Position numbers and translations under genes: made by a program. This document shows positions 41,233 to 48,875 of a stretch of DNA of 64,000 nt, piece after piece. Source of the DNA: Halochromatium sp. (lineage in GTDB: Bacteria > Pseudomonadota > Gammaproteobacteria > Chromatiales > Chromatiaceae); the NCBI GenBank assembly GCA_010912705.1, contig POWB01000016.1:1-64000 (forward strand). Reading direction: 5' to 3'. Numbering within the stretch: the stretch's first letter is position 1; each line of letters begins with the position of its first letter. The notes beneath the pieces are model-generated. The model saw only the letters and a list, made by a program, of their open reading frames with translations. It searched no databases and was not told where the DNA came from.

Positions 41233-42768
41233 ATGCCGGATATCTATACCGACGCGGCTGATGAGCAAACCATCAAGGACGTCTTGTCCTATGGCCTTGG
41301 TACGCCGAACGCACCCAAGCTGCGCGTGCTGCGCATCGCGCTCGCACGTTCTCTGCAAATACCAACGCCGCCGCCGGAAGATTTGGACGGGAGCGCGCTC
41401 GGGGCCGGTGGCGGCGAGTACTGGCTAACACGCGTCACCGGAAGCGGTCTCGCAAAGGACGAGCAGGGGCGGCAGGATTACGACCTTGCCATCCGAGCGC
41501 TGCTCAGCGTCTATCACGGCGAGGATATGTTCCAGAACGACGAGGCTGATCTCCGCTACAAGCGCTATTTACAGCGGCATGTGCGCCGCGGACTGCGCGA
41601 GATCAGGACCAGCTGGCGACCGGGGCACGACTTCGCCAGTTACCTGTATCAAGACCTGTTCGTGGCCGCTTCTCCGGCTCCAGCGCGGGTGGATCGAGCA
41701 CAGGAGATCCTTGCCGGACTGCGCGAGATTGGCGTCATCGCCCAAATCCGCGGGGTCGAGGAAGGGCCGCGCATTAGTCGATACCGGGTCTATCTCGACG
41801 ACGTCAATCACTACGACCGAGTCAAGCGTGGACTCGATAAACTCGGCCTCTACCTTGGCCTGTCGACGCGTCAGGGGATCTTGCTGCAAGAAGACGAAGA
41901 GCGCGAACGCGAGGCCCGCGTGCTCGCCTTAGATGTGCCCAGACCACGCGAGACTTGGCAGAGCGTACCCGGTATGCGCCTGCGTGACTGGGCGCGCACG
42001 GCAGAGGATATCCCGCTCCTTAGGGTATGGCCGGGGGTGGACGTGCTTGGTGCTCCGGTGGCGTTCGACTTGGCCGAGGCGCCGCATCTGCTTCTGGGCG
42101 GAACCACGGGCAGCGGCAAGAGTGTGTGCTTGCATGCGCTGTTGTTGTCGCTGCTGTGGCGACTCGAGCCCAAAGATCTGCGCATGGTGATGATCGATCC
42201 AAAGCGTGTCGAACTAGGTCAGTATGCGGGGCTGTCGCACCTGCTCGATGGACATGTGCTGGAGGATATGGGAGAGGCGTTGGATACCCTCGACGGATTA
42301 GTCGATGAAATGGAGCGGCGTACTGGTCTGTTGCGTGACCAAGGTGTTTCGAGCTTGAGCCAAGGCCGGGCGCTAGGTCGGCTGGATCTACCTTCTATCG
42401 TCGTCGTCGTCGAGGAGTTGGCGGACTTGTTGTTCCAGTCTCGCGAGGCCGAGACACCACTTGTGCGTCTGGCACAGAAGGCCCGTGCGGTCGGCATCCA
42501 TCTCCTACTCGCAACACAGCGCCCGGATGCGGAGACCTTCACCGGCCTGCTCCGTAGCAACGTCCCGGCACGTATTGCGTTGTCCGTGCGCACTGCCGCC
42601 GAGTCCAAGATCATCCTCGATGAGGTCGGCGCCGAGAAACTCCTCGGCGCCGGTGACATGCTGTTGCGACCCCGCGCTGGTGAGCCGCTGCGCCGCGCCC
42701 ACGGGGTGCTTGTCACCGGCGACGACATCAAACAGTGCCTCAGTCATGCCCGCAGCCAACAGCGATGA
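41233..42768 (+). CDS. DndE-like plus FtsK/SpoIIIE-type DNA translocase fusion
   Basis: A 511-residue protein. Residues about 1-135 resemble DndE (TPNAPKLRVLRIALARSLQIPTPP; YDLAIRALLSVYHGEDMF; RHVRRGLREIRTSW). About 150-215 look like an FtsK alpha domain (VDRAQEILAGLREIGVIAQIRG; GPRISRYRVYL). From about 245 comes the motor: Walker A LLLGGTTGSGKSVCLHALLLSLL (289-297), MVMIDPKRVELGQYAGLSHLL, Walker B SIVVVVEELADLLFQ (Glu-Glu where FtsK has Asp-Glu), HLLLATQRPDAETFTGLLRSNVPARIALSVRTAAESKIILDEVGAEKLLGAGDML. It lacks the membrane domain and gamma domain of cell-division FtsK, so it is probably a soluble translocase. Its stop overlaps the next gene (ATGA), giving one coupled operon. Confidence 0.82.
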   Translation: MPDIYTDAADEQTIKDVLSYGLGTPNAPKLRVLRIALARSLQIPTPPPEDLDGSALGAGGGEYWLTRVTGSGLAKDEQGRQDYDLAIRALLSVYHGEDMFQNDEADLRYKRYLQRHVRRGLREIRTSWRPGHDFASYLYQDLFVAASPAPARVDRAQEILAGLREIGVIAQIRGVEEGPRISRYRVYLDDVNHYDRVKRGLDKLGLYLGLSTRQGILLQEDEEREREARVLALDVPRPRETWQSVPGMRLRDWARTAEDIPLLRVWPGVDVLGAPVAFDLAEAPHLLLGGTTGSGKSVCLHALLLSLLWRLEPKDLRMVMIDPKRVELGQYAGLSHLLDGHVLEDMGEALDTLDGLVDEMERRTGLLRDQGVSSLSQGRALGRLDLPSIVVVVEELADLLFQSREAETPLVRLAQKARAVGIHLLLATQRPDAETFTGLLRSNVPARIALSVRTAAESKIILDEVGAEKLLGAGDMLLRPRAGEPLRRAHGVLVTGDDIKQCLSHARSQQR

Positions 42769-43910
42769 GCGACATCACGGTCTACGATTTCCAACCCCTC
42801 TGGCTGACCCTGGACCGCATTGGTCCGTTTCAGGGGTCGCCCTATGAGATCGATTTCACCGACGACCAAGACCGCCCATGCAATCTCTTTTTGCTCATGT
42901 CCGAGAACGGGCAGGGCAAAACGACGGTGCTGGAGTGTTTGGCCTTGCTGATGCGGCAGTTTGGAGCGCTTAATCCCCAGCGCTTCGGCCTCGAGGATCT
43001 GGATGACGGAAAGGGTCGTATCCAGCTCGACGTGCTGACTCGGTTCTACTGGCAGGGTCGAGACCATCGGGTCGTGCTGTCCATGGTGGCCGGGAATCTT
43101 GGGGAGGAGACCTTTTTGAAGGTCTGGGACGAGGAGTCACTCAATCGATACGGTGCTGAGGGTTGGCATCGCACGGGCTTCCGTCAACGTGCTCCAGGCC
43201 GACTGATCGAGATCGATCGTCAGGATGATTTGGTACAGGATCTCCGGCGCACCCTCGCCGATTCTTGCAGCCTGACGCCAGGTGCCTTCGCCAACGCCAC
43301 GCTGAGCCTGCCGACCGCTTTGTATTTCTCGGCCTATCGCGATATCCCGCGTCTCGAAGAGGCCTCCGAAAGGGCGATCGTCAAGCCGGAGCATTGGGCC
43401 TATCGGACGGCGCATGAATTTGCTCCACATGGCACGAACTGGATCGCGTCTTTGGATAACCTGCTCGTCTGGCTCGCCTGGCTGAGCGATGGCAGTTTTG
43501 AGGCAGCGGTGAAGACCATCAATGAAACCGTCTTCGACAAATCCCCCGACCGGTATCTCGACACCCAGATCCGGCGAGTGCCGCCCGAAGCCATCGTTCA
43601 CAGCGGAGGACAGACCCATCGATTAGATCGGCTTTCTAGCGGGGAGAAAAACCTGATCCAGTTGTTGCTTCGCATTGGTGCTCATAGCACCCGCAACACC
43701 TGGGTGCTGGTGGACGAGCTCGATGTCCACCTGCATGTTCGCTGGCAGCATAAGGCGCTGAATCTGATGAAGGTGCTGGTCCGTCGCCAACCTGGTACGA
43801 CGGTTATTGCTGCAACCCATTCGGTGGAGATTTTGGAGGCATTTCCGGTCGATATTGCCGAATCGGGGCTGATCAAAGGTGGTTGGATTATTGAGCCTGG
43901 CCTGCGTTAG
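42765..43910 (+). CDS. AriA-like AAA/ABC ATPase (PARIS-type sensor candidate)
   Basis: A 381-residue ATPase (ATG 42765 inside the previous stop). Walker A MSENGQGKTTVLECLALLMRQF (residues about 46-53), ABC signature RLSSGEKNLIQLLLRIGAH (about 288), Walker B NTWVLVDELDVHLHVRWQ and the switch histidine in TVIAATHSVEIL are all present, so it should be active. Such single-chain AAA15/21 ATPases pair with DUF4435 TOPRIM-like proteins in the PARIS anti-phage system (AriA with AriB), and the next gene is exactly such a protein. The pairing is seen here; the functional equivalence is inferred. It could also be an OLD-type or other ABC sensor. Confidence 0.78.
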   Translation: MSDITVYDFQPLWLTLDRIGPFQGSPYEIDFTDDQDRPCNLFLLMSENGQGKTTVLECLALLMRQFGALNPQRFGLEDLDDGKGRIQLDVLTRFYWQGRDHRVVLSMVAGNLGEETFLKVWDEESLNRYGAEGWHRTGFRQRAPGRLIEIDRQDDLVQDLRRTLADSCSLTPGAFANATLSLPTALYFSAYRDIPRLEEASERAIVKPEHWAYRTAHEFAPHGTNWIASLDNLLVWLAWLSDGSFEAAVKTINETVFDKSPDRYLDTQIRRVPPEAIVHSGGQTHRLDRLSSGEKNLIQLLLRIGAHSTRNTWVLVDELDVHLHVRWQHKALNLMKVLVRRQPGTTVIAATHSVEILEAFPVDIAESGLIKGGWIIEPGLR

Positions 43911-43925
43911 AAAGAGGGGGCGAAG

Positions 43926-44816
43926 ATGAGCGCATTCAAGAAGGTCAAGGCACCGGAGCGCTTGCTGTGGAAGCAACGCGGTGGGGTAGTGGTGTTCCTT
44001 GAGTCGGAAGAAGATTACGAGATCATCGCTAAACGCTGGTTCTTTGATGAAGGCGCCGATGTGCTGTTCGAGCCGGCTGATCGTCACGAGACCGGCGTAG
44101 GCGGCGGAGGTTGCGAAGCCGTTATCGCCTTGGTCGCTGGAGCGCGGGCTGATGGGGTTGCGGCATTCGGCCTGGTCGACCGGGATCTGTTGCTTGGTAG
44201 CCACAATTGGGCGCTTTGGTGGGAGGAGGATGACAACTTGTTTCGAGCCGCGCGGCCTCATGGAGAGGCTATTAGGGTGCTTTCGCGATGGGAACTGGAG
44301 AACTACCTGCTCGATCCGGACGCGCTGGCGGAAGTAGCGAACGATCGCACGCTGACATCAACCCATACGGAGGAAAGCATGGCCGCCACCTGCCTCACTT
44401 GCGCGGATGAGCTCAAATACAAGTCAGCGGCAACAGTGGTCGCCAAGGCCTCGAACCAACGTTCTCCGAATCCCGGGTTTGGATGTACGCCATTGAAGCG
44501 TGGCGGTGCGCTGAAGTCGGATCTCGTTCAGCACCTCACCAAGCAAGGGATTGCTGATCCAATCTCAGAGCTGGATCAGGTACGTGCGAAGATCGAGCAA
44601 TTCGACCAACCAAACGCATCACCAATGCAACGATGGGAACGTCTGACCAGAATGGTCGACGGAAAGGCTGCGTTGAAATATCTCTCCCATGCCGGCCCGG
44701 TGCGCTTCAACGAAGACCGCGGCTTTCTAGCGCGACGAATGCGCGAAGCAGGGAAGGTGCCCTTGGACATCCGTGACCATATTGAGGAGTTTAAGCTTGC
44801 GGCAAGCACACCCTAA
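43926..44816 (+). CDS. DUF4435/TOPRIM-like protein (AriB-type effector candidate)
   Basis: A 296-residue protein 15 bases after the AriA-like gene, with GAGG-type spacing before the ATG. VVVFLESEEDYEIIAKRWFF (residues about 21-40) and AFGLVDRDLL (about 81-90) reproduce the acidic residues of the TOPRIM-like DUF4435 fold, in which Glu and Asp bind metal; SRWELENYLLDPDAL is another conserved phrase of this family. C-terminal helices follow. In PARIS the partner AriB is a nuclease that acts on tRNA; no enzymatic evidence exists for this one. Last plus-strand gene of the cassette; an AT-rich stretch (44817-44840) follows. Confidence 0.78.
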   Translation: MSAFKKVKAPERLLWKQRGGVVVFLESEEDYEIIAKRWFFDEGADVLFEPADRHETGVGGGGCEAVIALVAGARADGVAAFGLVDRDLLLGSHNWALWWEEDDNLFRAARPHGEAIRVLSRWELENYLLDPDALAEVANDRTLTSTHTEESMAATCLTCADELKYKSAATVVAKASNQRSPNPGFGCTPLKRGGALKSDLVQHLTKQGIADPISELDQVRAKIEQFDQPNASPMQRWERLTRMVDGKAALKYLSHAGPVRFNEDRGFLARRMREAGKVPLDIRDHIEEFKLAASTP

Positions 44817-44894
44817 TGATTTGTTTTTATATCATATTTCTTCTGAAAGCGTCCGCGCGGCTCTCTATCCTTTCGATTGCAAGTGCCCAATCGC

Positions 44895-45248
44895 TCACAT
44901 ATCTTGCGGGATGTACACATAGGCCTTCTTCACCCCAGCGCCTTTGATCGCAATGGCCTGGGATTCGAAGTAGTTGCCGAGGTTGACGGCTTGTCCGGCC
45001 GGATAGGTACCGATCAGCACCTCGTTGCCGGTTACCTCATAGCTGCCGTCGCCGGGTGGCATCTGCAGGGTTACCTGGCAAGGAGAGGTGGCGCAGGTCC
45101 CAGTCTCGCCGGGCGCGACGGTGATGGCGTTTGAGCCGGAGACATGCGGTTCCGCTAGCGCTAGACCAGCGATGCAGCCAAGGCAGGCTGCCAATGCAGT
45201 AGCGCTTAGGGGGAGGGTTGTGGTCATAGTTTGGGATCGCGGTTTCAT
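44895..45248 (-). CDS. Small exported protein of unknown function
   Basis: A 117-residue protein with a signal peptide (MKPRSQTMTTTLPLSATALAACLGCIAGLALAEPH; start 45248, alternative ATG 45227) and a mature part rich in Gly, Val and Thr: VSGSNAITVAPGETGTCATSPCQVTLQMPPGDGSYEV, a pair of Cys residues for a possible disulfide, and a hydrophobic AIAIKGAGVKKAYVYIPQDM end. I do not recognise it. It is on the opposite strand from the ATPase cassette, followed upstream by a lipoprotein gene of similar size; the two may be a unit unrelated to defence. Confidence 0.6.
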   Translation of the reverse strand: MKPRSQTMTTTLPLSATALAACLGCIAGLALAEPHVSGSNAITVAPGETGTCATSPCQVTLQMPPGDGSYEVTGNEVLIGTYPAGQAVNLGNYFESQAIAIKGAGVKKAYVYIPQDM

Positions 45249-45305
45249 CGATGGGTGGCTCTTCTGCTGGAGACTGCGGGTCTAGCGAGATCTTGTCTAA
45301 GCAAA

Positions 45306-45318
45306 TCCTGTTCGGGCC
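45306..45318. repeat. Right copy of the 13-bp direct repeat
   Basis: TCCTGTTCGGGCC, identical to 38615-38627 and in the same orientation. It touches the last base of the lipoprotein gene stop codon. Confidence 0.6.
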
Positions 45319-45644
45319 TATTCGACAAGGCCGATCACGCAGTCGATTGCAGCCTGATTGTTGCCCATAGGATAGAAGCTGTTGATATCGCTGGCATAGG
45401 TCTCGGCATCGATGGTGCCGGCGCCAAGCTTCGTGGTCTCGTCTAGAAAGGTGGTGTCGTCGCTGCTCATGTTGAGCAGATAGTTGATTGGCTGTGAGCC
45501 CACGCTGAGCTTGCCACAGCGCGCATTCACTTGATTGAGAAAGGCATTGGAGGCCGGGCCTTCTGGGGCGACGAGGCTGCCGCCGCATCCACCGAGTAGA
45601 AGTGCGACGCTGGCGAAGGTGACGAAGCTTAATAGAGGCGGCAT
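45318..45644 (-). CDS. Small lipoprotein of unknown function
   Basis: A 108-residue protein whose first 20 residues (MPPLLSFVTFASVALLLGGC) form a lipoprotein signal with lipobox LLGGC. The mature part SLVAPEGPASNAFLNQVNARCGKLSVGSQPINYLLNMSSDDTTFLDETTKLGAGTIDAETYASDINSFYPMGNNQAAIDCVIGL contains two Cys. Resembles small periplasmic proteins with no assigned function. It lies upstream of, and in the same direction as, the exported protein gene at 44895-45248. Confidence 0.65.
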   Translation of the reverse strand: MPPLLSFVTFASVALLLGGCGGSLVAPEGPASNAFLNQVNARCGKLSVGSQPINYLLNMSSDDTTFLDETTKLGAGTIDAETYASDINSFYPMGNNQAAIDCVIGLVE

Positions 45645-45856
45645 CCTGGCATCCTGAAGTGTGAGTGACGAGATGGCTCAAGTGTGTAATCGCGGCCTCT
45701 GGGCGTCAAGCGATCCTGCGCTGCGGGACGGCCTTTGAGTCGTCCTAGTGTTGCCGTGCGTTTAGAATCATCGCTGCAGTCACCTTTTGCCCACTGGCCT
45801 GAGGCTGACCAACAAATCTGGGACCCCAGCCCCATTCGACCAGGAGCAGCATCGAG

Positions 45857-46996
45857 ATGAGCGATAACCACAACGCCCCCGCGGAGCCTCTTGCGATGGC
45901 GAAAGCACCAACAGCAGTACCTCCTACCAGTCAAGAGATTGTCGCGCTCGACGCGGCCCCGCCGGCCGAACAGGCCGAGATCAAGGCCCTACTGGCCGAG
46001 CTGGACCTGACGGACAGCAGCGCCATCATGCACTTCGGGGCCAAGGCGCAGCAGCAGCTCACAGTCGTATCAGACCAGATGCTCGAGGGCGTGCGCAGCA
46101 AGGACACAGGAGCTGCGGGGCAGAGCCTTAGCGAGATGGTTGGCACCCTGCGCGGGTTCGATGTCGAGGGCTTGGACCCGAATGCGAAGCCCGGTTTCTT
46201 CAAACGGCTATTTGGTGCCGGCAAGCCGATCATGCGCTTCCTGCAGGAATACGAGGCGGTGCGCGATCATATCGACAGGATCACCATTGATCTCGAGCGG
46301 CACAAGACCCGTTTGCTGACCGATGTGACCTCGCTGGATCGGCTCTACGACGCCAACCTCGATTATTTCCGTGAACTCGAGCACTACATCGCCGCTGGTG
46401 ATGCCAAGCTCGCGGAGTTGGATCAGGAAACGATTCCAGCACTCGCGGCCAAGGTCGAGCAGGCGGAAGACATGGTGCAGGCGCAGAACCTGCGCGATCT
46501 GCGCGGTGCGCGCGATGATCTCGAGCGGCGTGTGCATGATCTACGCCTGACGCGGCAGGTCGCGATGCAGGCTTTACCCAGCATCCGATTGGTGCAAGAG
46601 AACGACAAGGGCCTGATCAACAAGATCAACTCAACCTTGGTCAATACGGTACCGTTGTGGCGTCAACAGCTGGCGCAAGCGGTGACCATCTATCGATCCG
46701 GGCGTGCCGCCGAAACGGTCAAGGCGGCGACCGATCTGACCAACGATCTGCTCAAGGCCAACGCTGCCAACTTGAAGACTGCCAATGCTGAGGCGCGGCG
46801 TCAGATCGAGCGCGGGGTGTTTGATATTGAAACGGTTAAGGAGGCCAACCGCGCCCTGATCGAGACCATCGAGGAGAGCCTGCAGATTGCCGACGAGGGC
46901 AAGCGTGCGCGTACGGCCGCTGGTGCTGAGCTACAGCAGATGGAGACCGAGCTACGCAAGACCCTGGCTGCCGCCAGTGCACCGCCGAGAAATTGA
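45857..46996 (+). CDS. telA: TelA/KlaA-family protein (toxic anion resistance family)
   Basis: A 379-residue cytoplasmic helical protein with CAGGAG before the ATG. Family landmarks include GFFKRLFGAGKPIMRFLQEYEAVRDHIDRITIDLERHKTRLLTDVTSLDRLYDANLDYFRELEHYIAAGDAKL, RDDLERRVHDLRLTRQVAMQALPSIRLVQENDKGLINKINSTLVNTVPLWRQQLAQAVTIYR, and ERGVFDIETVKEANRALIETIEESLQIADEGKR. These are the hallmarks of TelA. The family is linked to tellurite or phage resistance, but the actual mechanism is unclear. It is normally adjacent to xpaC; here they are separated by the cassette. The next gene starts 3 bases later. Confidence 0.93.
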   Translation: MSDNHNAPAEPLAMAKAPTAVPPTSQEIVALDAAPPAEQAEIKALLAELDLTDSSAIMHFGAKAQQQLTVVSDQMLEGVRSKDTGAAGQSLSEMVGTLRGFDVEGLDPNAKPGFFKRLFGAGKPIMRFLQEYEAVRDHIDRITIDLERHKTRLLTDVTSLDRLYDANLDYFRELEHYIAAGDAKLAELDQETIPALAAKVEQAEDMVQAQNLRDLRGARDDLERRVHDLRLTRQVAMQALPSIRLVQENDKGLINKINSTLVNTVPLWRQQLAQAVTIYRSGRAAETVKAATDLTNDLLKANAANLKTANAEARRQIERGVFDIETVKEANRALIETIEESLQIADEGKRARTAAGAELQQMETELRKTLAAASAPPRN

Positions 46997-46999
46997 TTT

Positions 47000-48019
47000 A
47001 TGTGGGCGCTACAAAAACGCCTCTTCCTGCTCGTTGTCGCGCTGATGGCGCTTGTGGTGTTGGCAGTGTTCCTCGGCCCGCGTGATCGCATCGTCCGGAA
47101 CCCCAGCTTGGTGATTGATGGGCGAGCTGTGGCGGAGGTGCTTGCTTTGCGCGAGGCGGCCTTTGACGACATGACCCCCGGCGTCGAGGCGCGGGTGATC
47201 TGGGCCGGCGAGCCAGAGGTGCAAACGCCGCTTTCCATCCTTTACTTGCATGGGTTTTCCGCGAGTTCCGAGGAAATCCGTCCAGTGCCAGATCTGGTCG
47301 CAGCAGCGCTCGGCGCCAACCTTCTCTTCGCCCGTTTAACTGGACATGGCCGCGATGGCGACGCACTGGCAGCAGCTCGGGCCGGAGACTGGGTAAATGA
47401 CACAGCACTGTTCCTTGATCTGGCACGGAAAATTGGGGAGCAGGTATTGATCATCGGCACCTCTGCCGGCGGCACCTTGGCAGCCTATGCCGCGACCGAG
47501 CCCGATATGGCCGAGGATGTCGCAGCTATCGTACTGATCTCACCGAGTTTTCGGCTGGCAAATCCGGCAGGCGTGCTGATCGAGCTTGGCTTTGCTCGCA
47601 ACTACCTCCCCTATCTCGTCGGGCCGGAAAGCGGATTCGAGCCGATCAGTGATCAACATGCGCAGTATTGGACCACGCGTTATGGCTCGGAGGTTTTGAG
47701 CAGTCTCGGCGCCTTGATGCGCGAAACCCGCTCACGGGATTTTACAGCTGTCGATCTACCAGTTCTGACGCTCTTCGCCGACGAGGATCAGGTGGTCTCA
47801 GCGCGAGCCACACGTCATCTTATGCGCAAATGGGGTGGCCCACTGACACTCGCCCCGCAGGTGCTACCCGCGAAAGGCGTACACCCCAACGCCCACGTCA
47901 TCGCCGGCGATATCCTGAGCCCCGCGATGACCGAGCCGGTGACCCAGGCGATCCTCGATTTCATCCTCTCCGAGCACGTTCAGCGCGACATCAATGCCGA
48001 CGACAACAGTAAGGACTAA
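47000..48019 (+). CDS. Alpha/beta hydrolase, membrane-anchored
   Basis: A 339-residue protein with an N-terminal signal-anchor (KRLFLLVVALMALVVLAVFLG) and an alpha/beta-hydrolase fold. ILYLHGFSASSEE is the oxyanion-hole strand, LIIGTSAGGTLAAYAA the nucleophile elbow (G-T-S-A-G, serine at about residue 155), DLPVLTLFADEDQVV the acid strand and a late His (GVHPNAHVIAG) the catalytic base. It probably acts on an ester in the envelope; the substrate is unknown. It begins three bases after telA, suggesting cotranscription. Confidence 0.83.
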   Translation: MWALQKRLFLLVVALMALVVLAVFLGPRDRIVRNPSLVIDGRAVAEVLALREAAFDDMTPGVEARVIWAGEPEVQTPLSILYLHGFSASSEEIRPVPDLVAAALGANLLFARLTGHGRDGDALAAARAGDWVNDTALFLDLARKIGEQVLIIGTSAGGTLAAYAATEPDMAEDVAAIVLISPSFRLANPAGVLIELGFARNYLPYLVGPESGFEPISDQHAQYWTTRYGSEVLSSLGALMRETRSRDFTAVDLPVLTLFADEDQVVSARATRHLMRKWGGPLTLAPQVLPAKGVHPNAHVIAGDILSPAMTEPVTQAILDFILSEHVQRDINADDNSKD

Positions 48020-48046
48020 TCTAATTAGGCTGCGGAAAGATACTGC

Positions 48047-48075
48047 TTGACGTATCCACTCAAGCCGGCTAATAT
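48047..48075 (+). promoter_or_regulatory. Sigma70 promoter of tRNA-Asn
   Basis: TTGACG (48047-48052) and TAATAT (48070-48075) are separated by exactly 17 bases, with the tRNA beginning 17 bases after the -10 hexamer. An excellent match. Confidence 0.85.
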
Positions 48076-48091
48076 AAACGGCTAAATTTAT

Positions 48092-48167
48092 TCCCCGATA
48101 GCTCAGCCGGTAGAGCAACTGACTGTTAATCAGTGGGTCGCAAGTTCGAGTCTTGCTCGGGGAGCCA
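48092..48167 (+). tRNA. tRNA-Asn (anticodon GTT)
   Basis: A 76-base cloverleaf. Acceptor TCCCCGA/TCGGGGA, D-arm GCTC-GGTAGAGC, anticodon stem CTGAC/GTCAG-like around TGTTAAT with anticodon GTT, T-arm GTTCGAG, discriminator G and encoded CCA (48165-48167). A terminator follows directly. Confidence 0.97.
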
Positions 48168-48177
48168 ATAGAAACAG

Positions 48178-48213
48178 CAGGTTAGCCTCTATTGGGCTAA
48201 CCTGTTTTGTTTT
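48178..48213 (+). terminator. Rho-independent terminator after tRNA-Asn
   Basis: CAGGTTAGCC (48178-48187), a 7-base loop and GGCTAACCTG (48195-48204) form a perfect 10-bp stem, followed by TTTTGTTTT. Confidence 0.92.
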
Positions 48214-48376
48214 CGGTGGCTCTGGTCTCTTGCCCAAGATTAACTCCTCGGGTCGCATTTAGATGTACTATCGAGCGATCAGACGACTCAGAGCGGGCAA
48301 GGTAAAGGGTCTCGTGCCTTGGCGCAGGCGGAGATTTGGTCGGCAGGATAGGCTTCGTAGTGTCTCACATAAGCGC

Positions 48377-48405
48377 TTGACAGAATCTGATATCCATCCG
48401 AGAAT
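48377..48405 (+). promoter_or_regulatory. Sigma70-like promoter of tRNA-Arg
   Basis: A perfect -35 TTGACA at 48377-48382 with GAGAAT at 48400-48405 (17-base spacing). The tRNA begins 13 bases later. The -10 matches TATAAT at four positions. Confidence 0.7.
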
Positions 48406-48417
48406 ACATAGCTCACC

Positions 48418-48494
48418 GCGCCCGTAGCTCAGCTGGATAGAGTACCTGGCTACGAACCAGGTGGTCGGAGGTTCGAATCCTTCCGGGCGCGCCA
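48418..48494 (+). tRNA. tRNA-Arg (anticodon ACG)
   Basis: A 77-base cloverleaf. Acceptor GCGCCCG/CGGGCGC, D-arm GCTCAGCTGGATAGAGT, anticodon stem CCTGG/CCAGG around CTACGAA with anticodon ACG (read as ICG after editing), variable loop, T-arm GGTTCGAATCC, discriminator G and encoded CCA. Confidence 0.97.
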
Positions 48495-48499
48495 TATAA

Positions 48500-48532
48500 C
48501 GGCTTAGCTTCAATGACGGCTAAGCCGTTTTT
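48500..48532 (+). terminator. Rho-independent terminator after tRNA-Arg
   Basis: CGGCTTAGC (48500-48508) pairs with GCTAAGCCG (48519-48527) over a 10-base loop, then TTTTT. Confidence 0.9.
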
Positions 48533-48583
48533 CGTTTCCTAAGTGCGAGTCTGCTTACCCTGTAGCAAGATCAGCGGTGCAGC

Positions 48584-48875
48584 CTAAAACGCCGTTTTCG
48601 CACCGAGATACTTGATCAGTGCCGCTAGACCGCCCTCGGTCGCATAGACAACGCTTTGCTCGCGACGTGCGCGCATCCAACAGCACAAGGTCTTCGCTCT
48701 TCTTCATCGCAGCGACGATATTATCCGGCGGAATCAAGTGCATCGCCTTAGGCACCTGCTGCTCATCGAAGCTTGCAAAGAACTGCTCGTAGGTCTTCGC
48801 GAGCGTCTCATCGTAGGCCAGTGCCGGTGGGACCAACAACCATCCCGTGATCAACAACACAATAAGTCGTTTCAT
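48584..48875 (-). pseudogene. Broken rhodanese-like gene (internal deletion and frameshift)
   Basis: Starts with a signal peptide (MKRLIVLLITGWLLVPPALAYDE), then TLAKTYEQFFASFDEQQVPKAMHLIPPDNIVAAMKKSEDLVLLDARTSR, the beginning of a rhodanese domain. The frame then shifts by one near 48667; the correct continuation EQSVVYATEGGLAALIKYLGAKTAF with stop at 48584-48586 is the rhodanese end. The catalytic-cysteine centre (about 50 residues) between the two parts is missing. The remaining frame on the original phase runs to 48555. It was presumably a periplasmic sulfurtransferase. The neighbouring MOSC gene begins across its 5' end. Confidence 0.75.

Noticed and set aside
48268..48513. Minus-strand frame of 81 codons containing RPEGFEPPTTWFVARYSIQLSYGR
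   Set aside because: This is the well-known artefact of translating a tRNA gene on its opposite strand; it covers tRNA-Arg 48418-48494.
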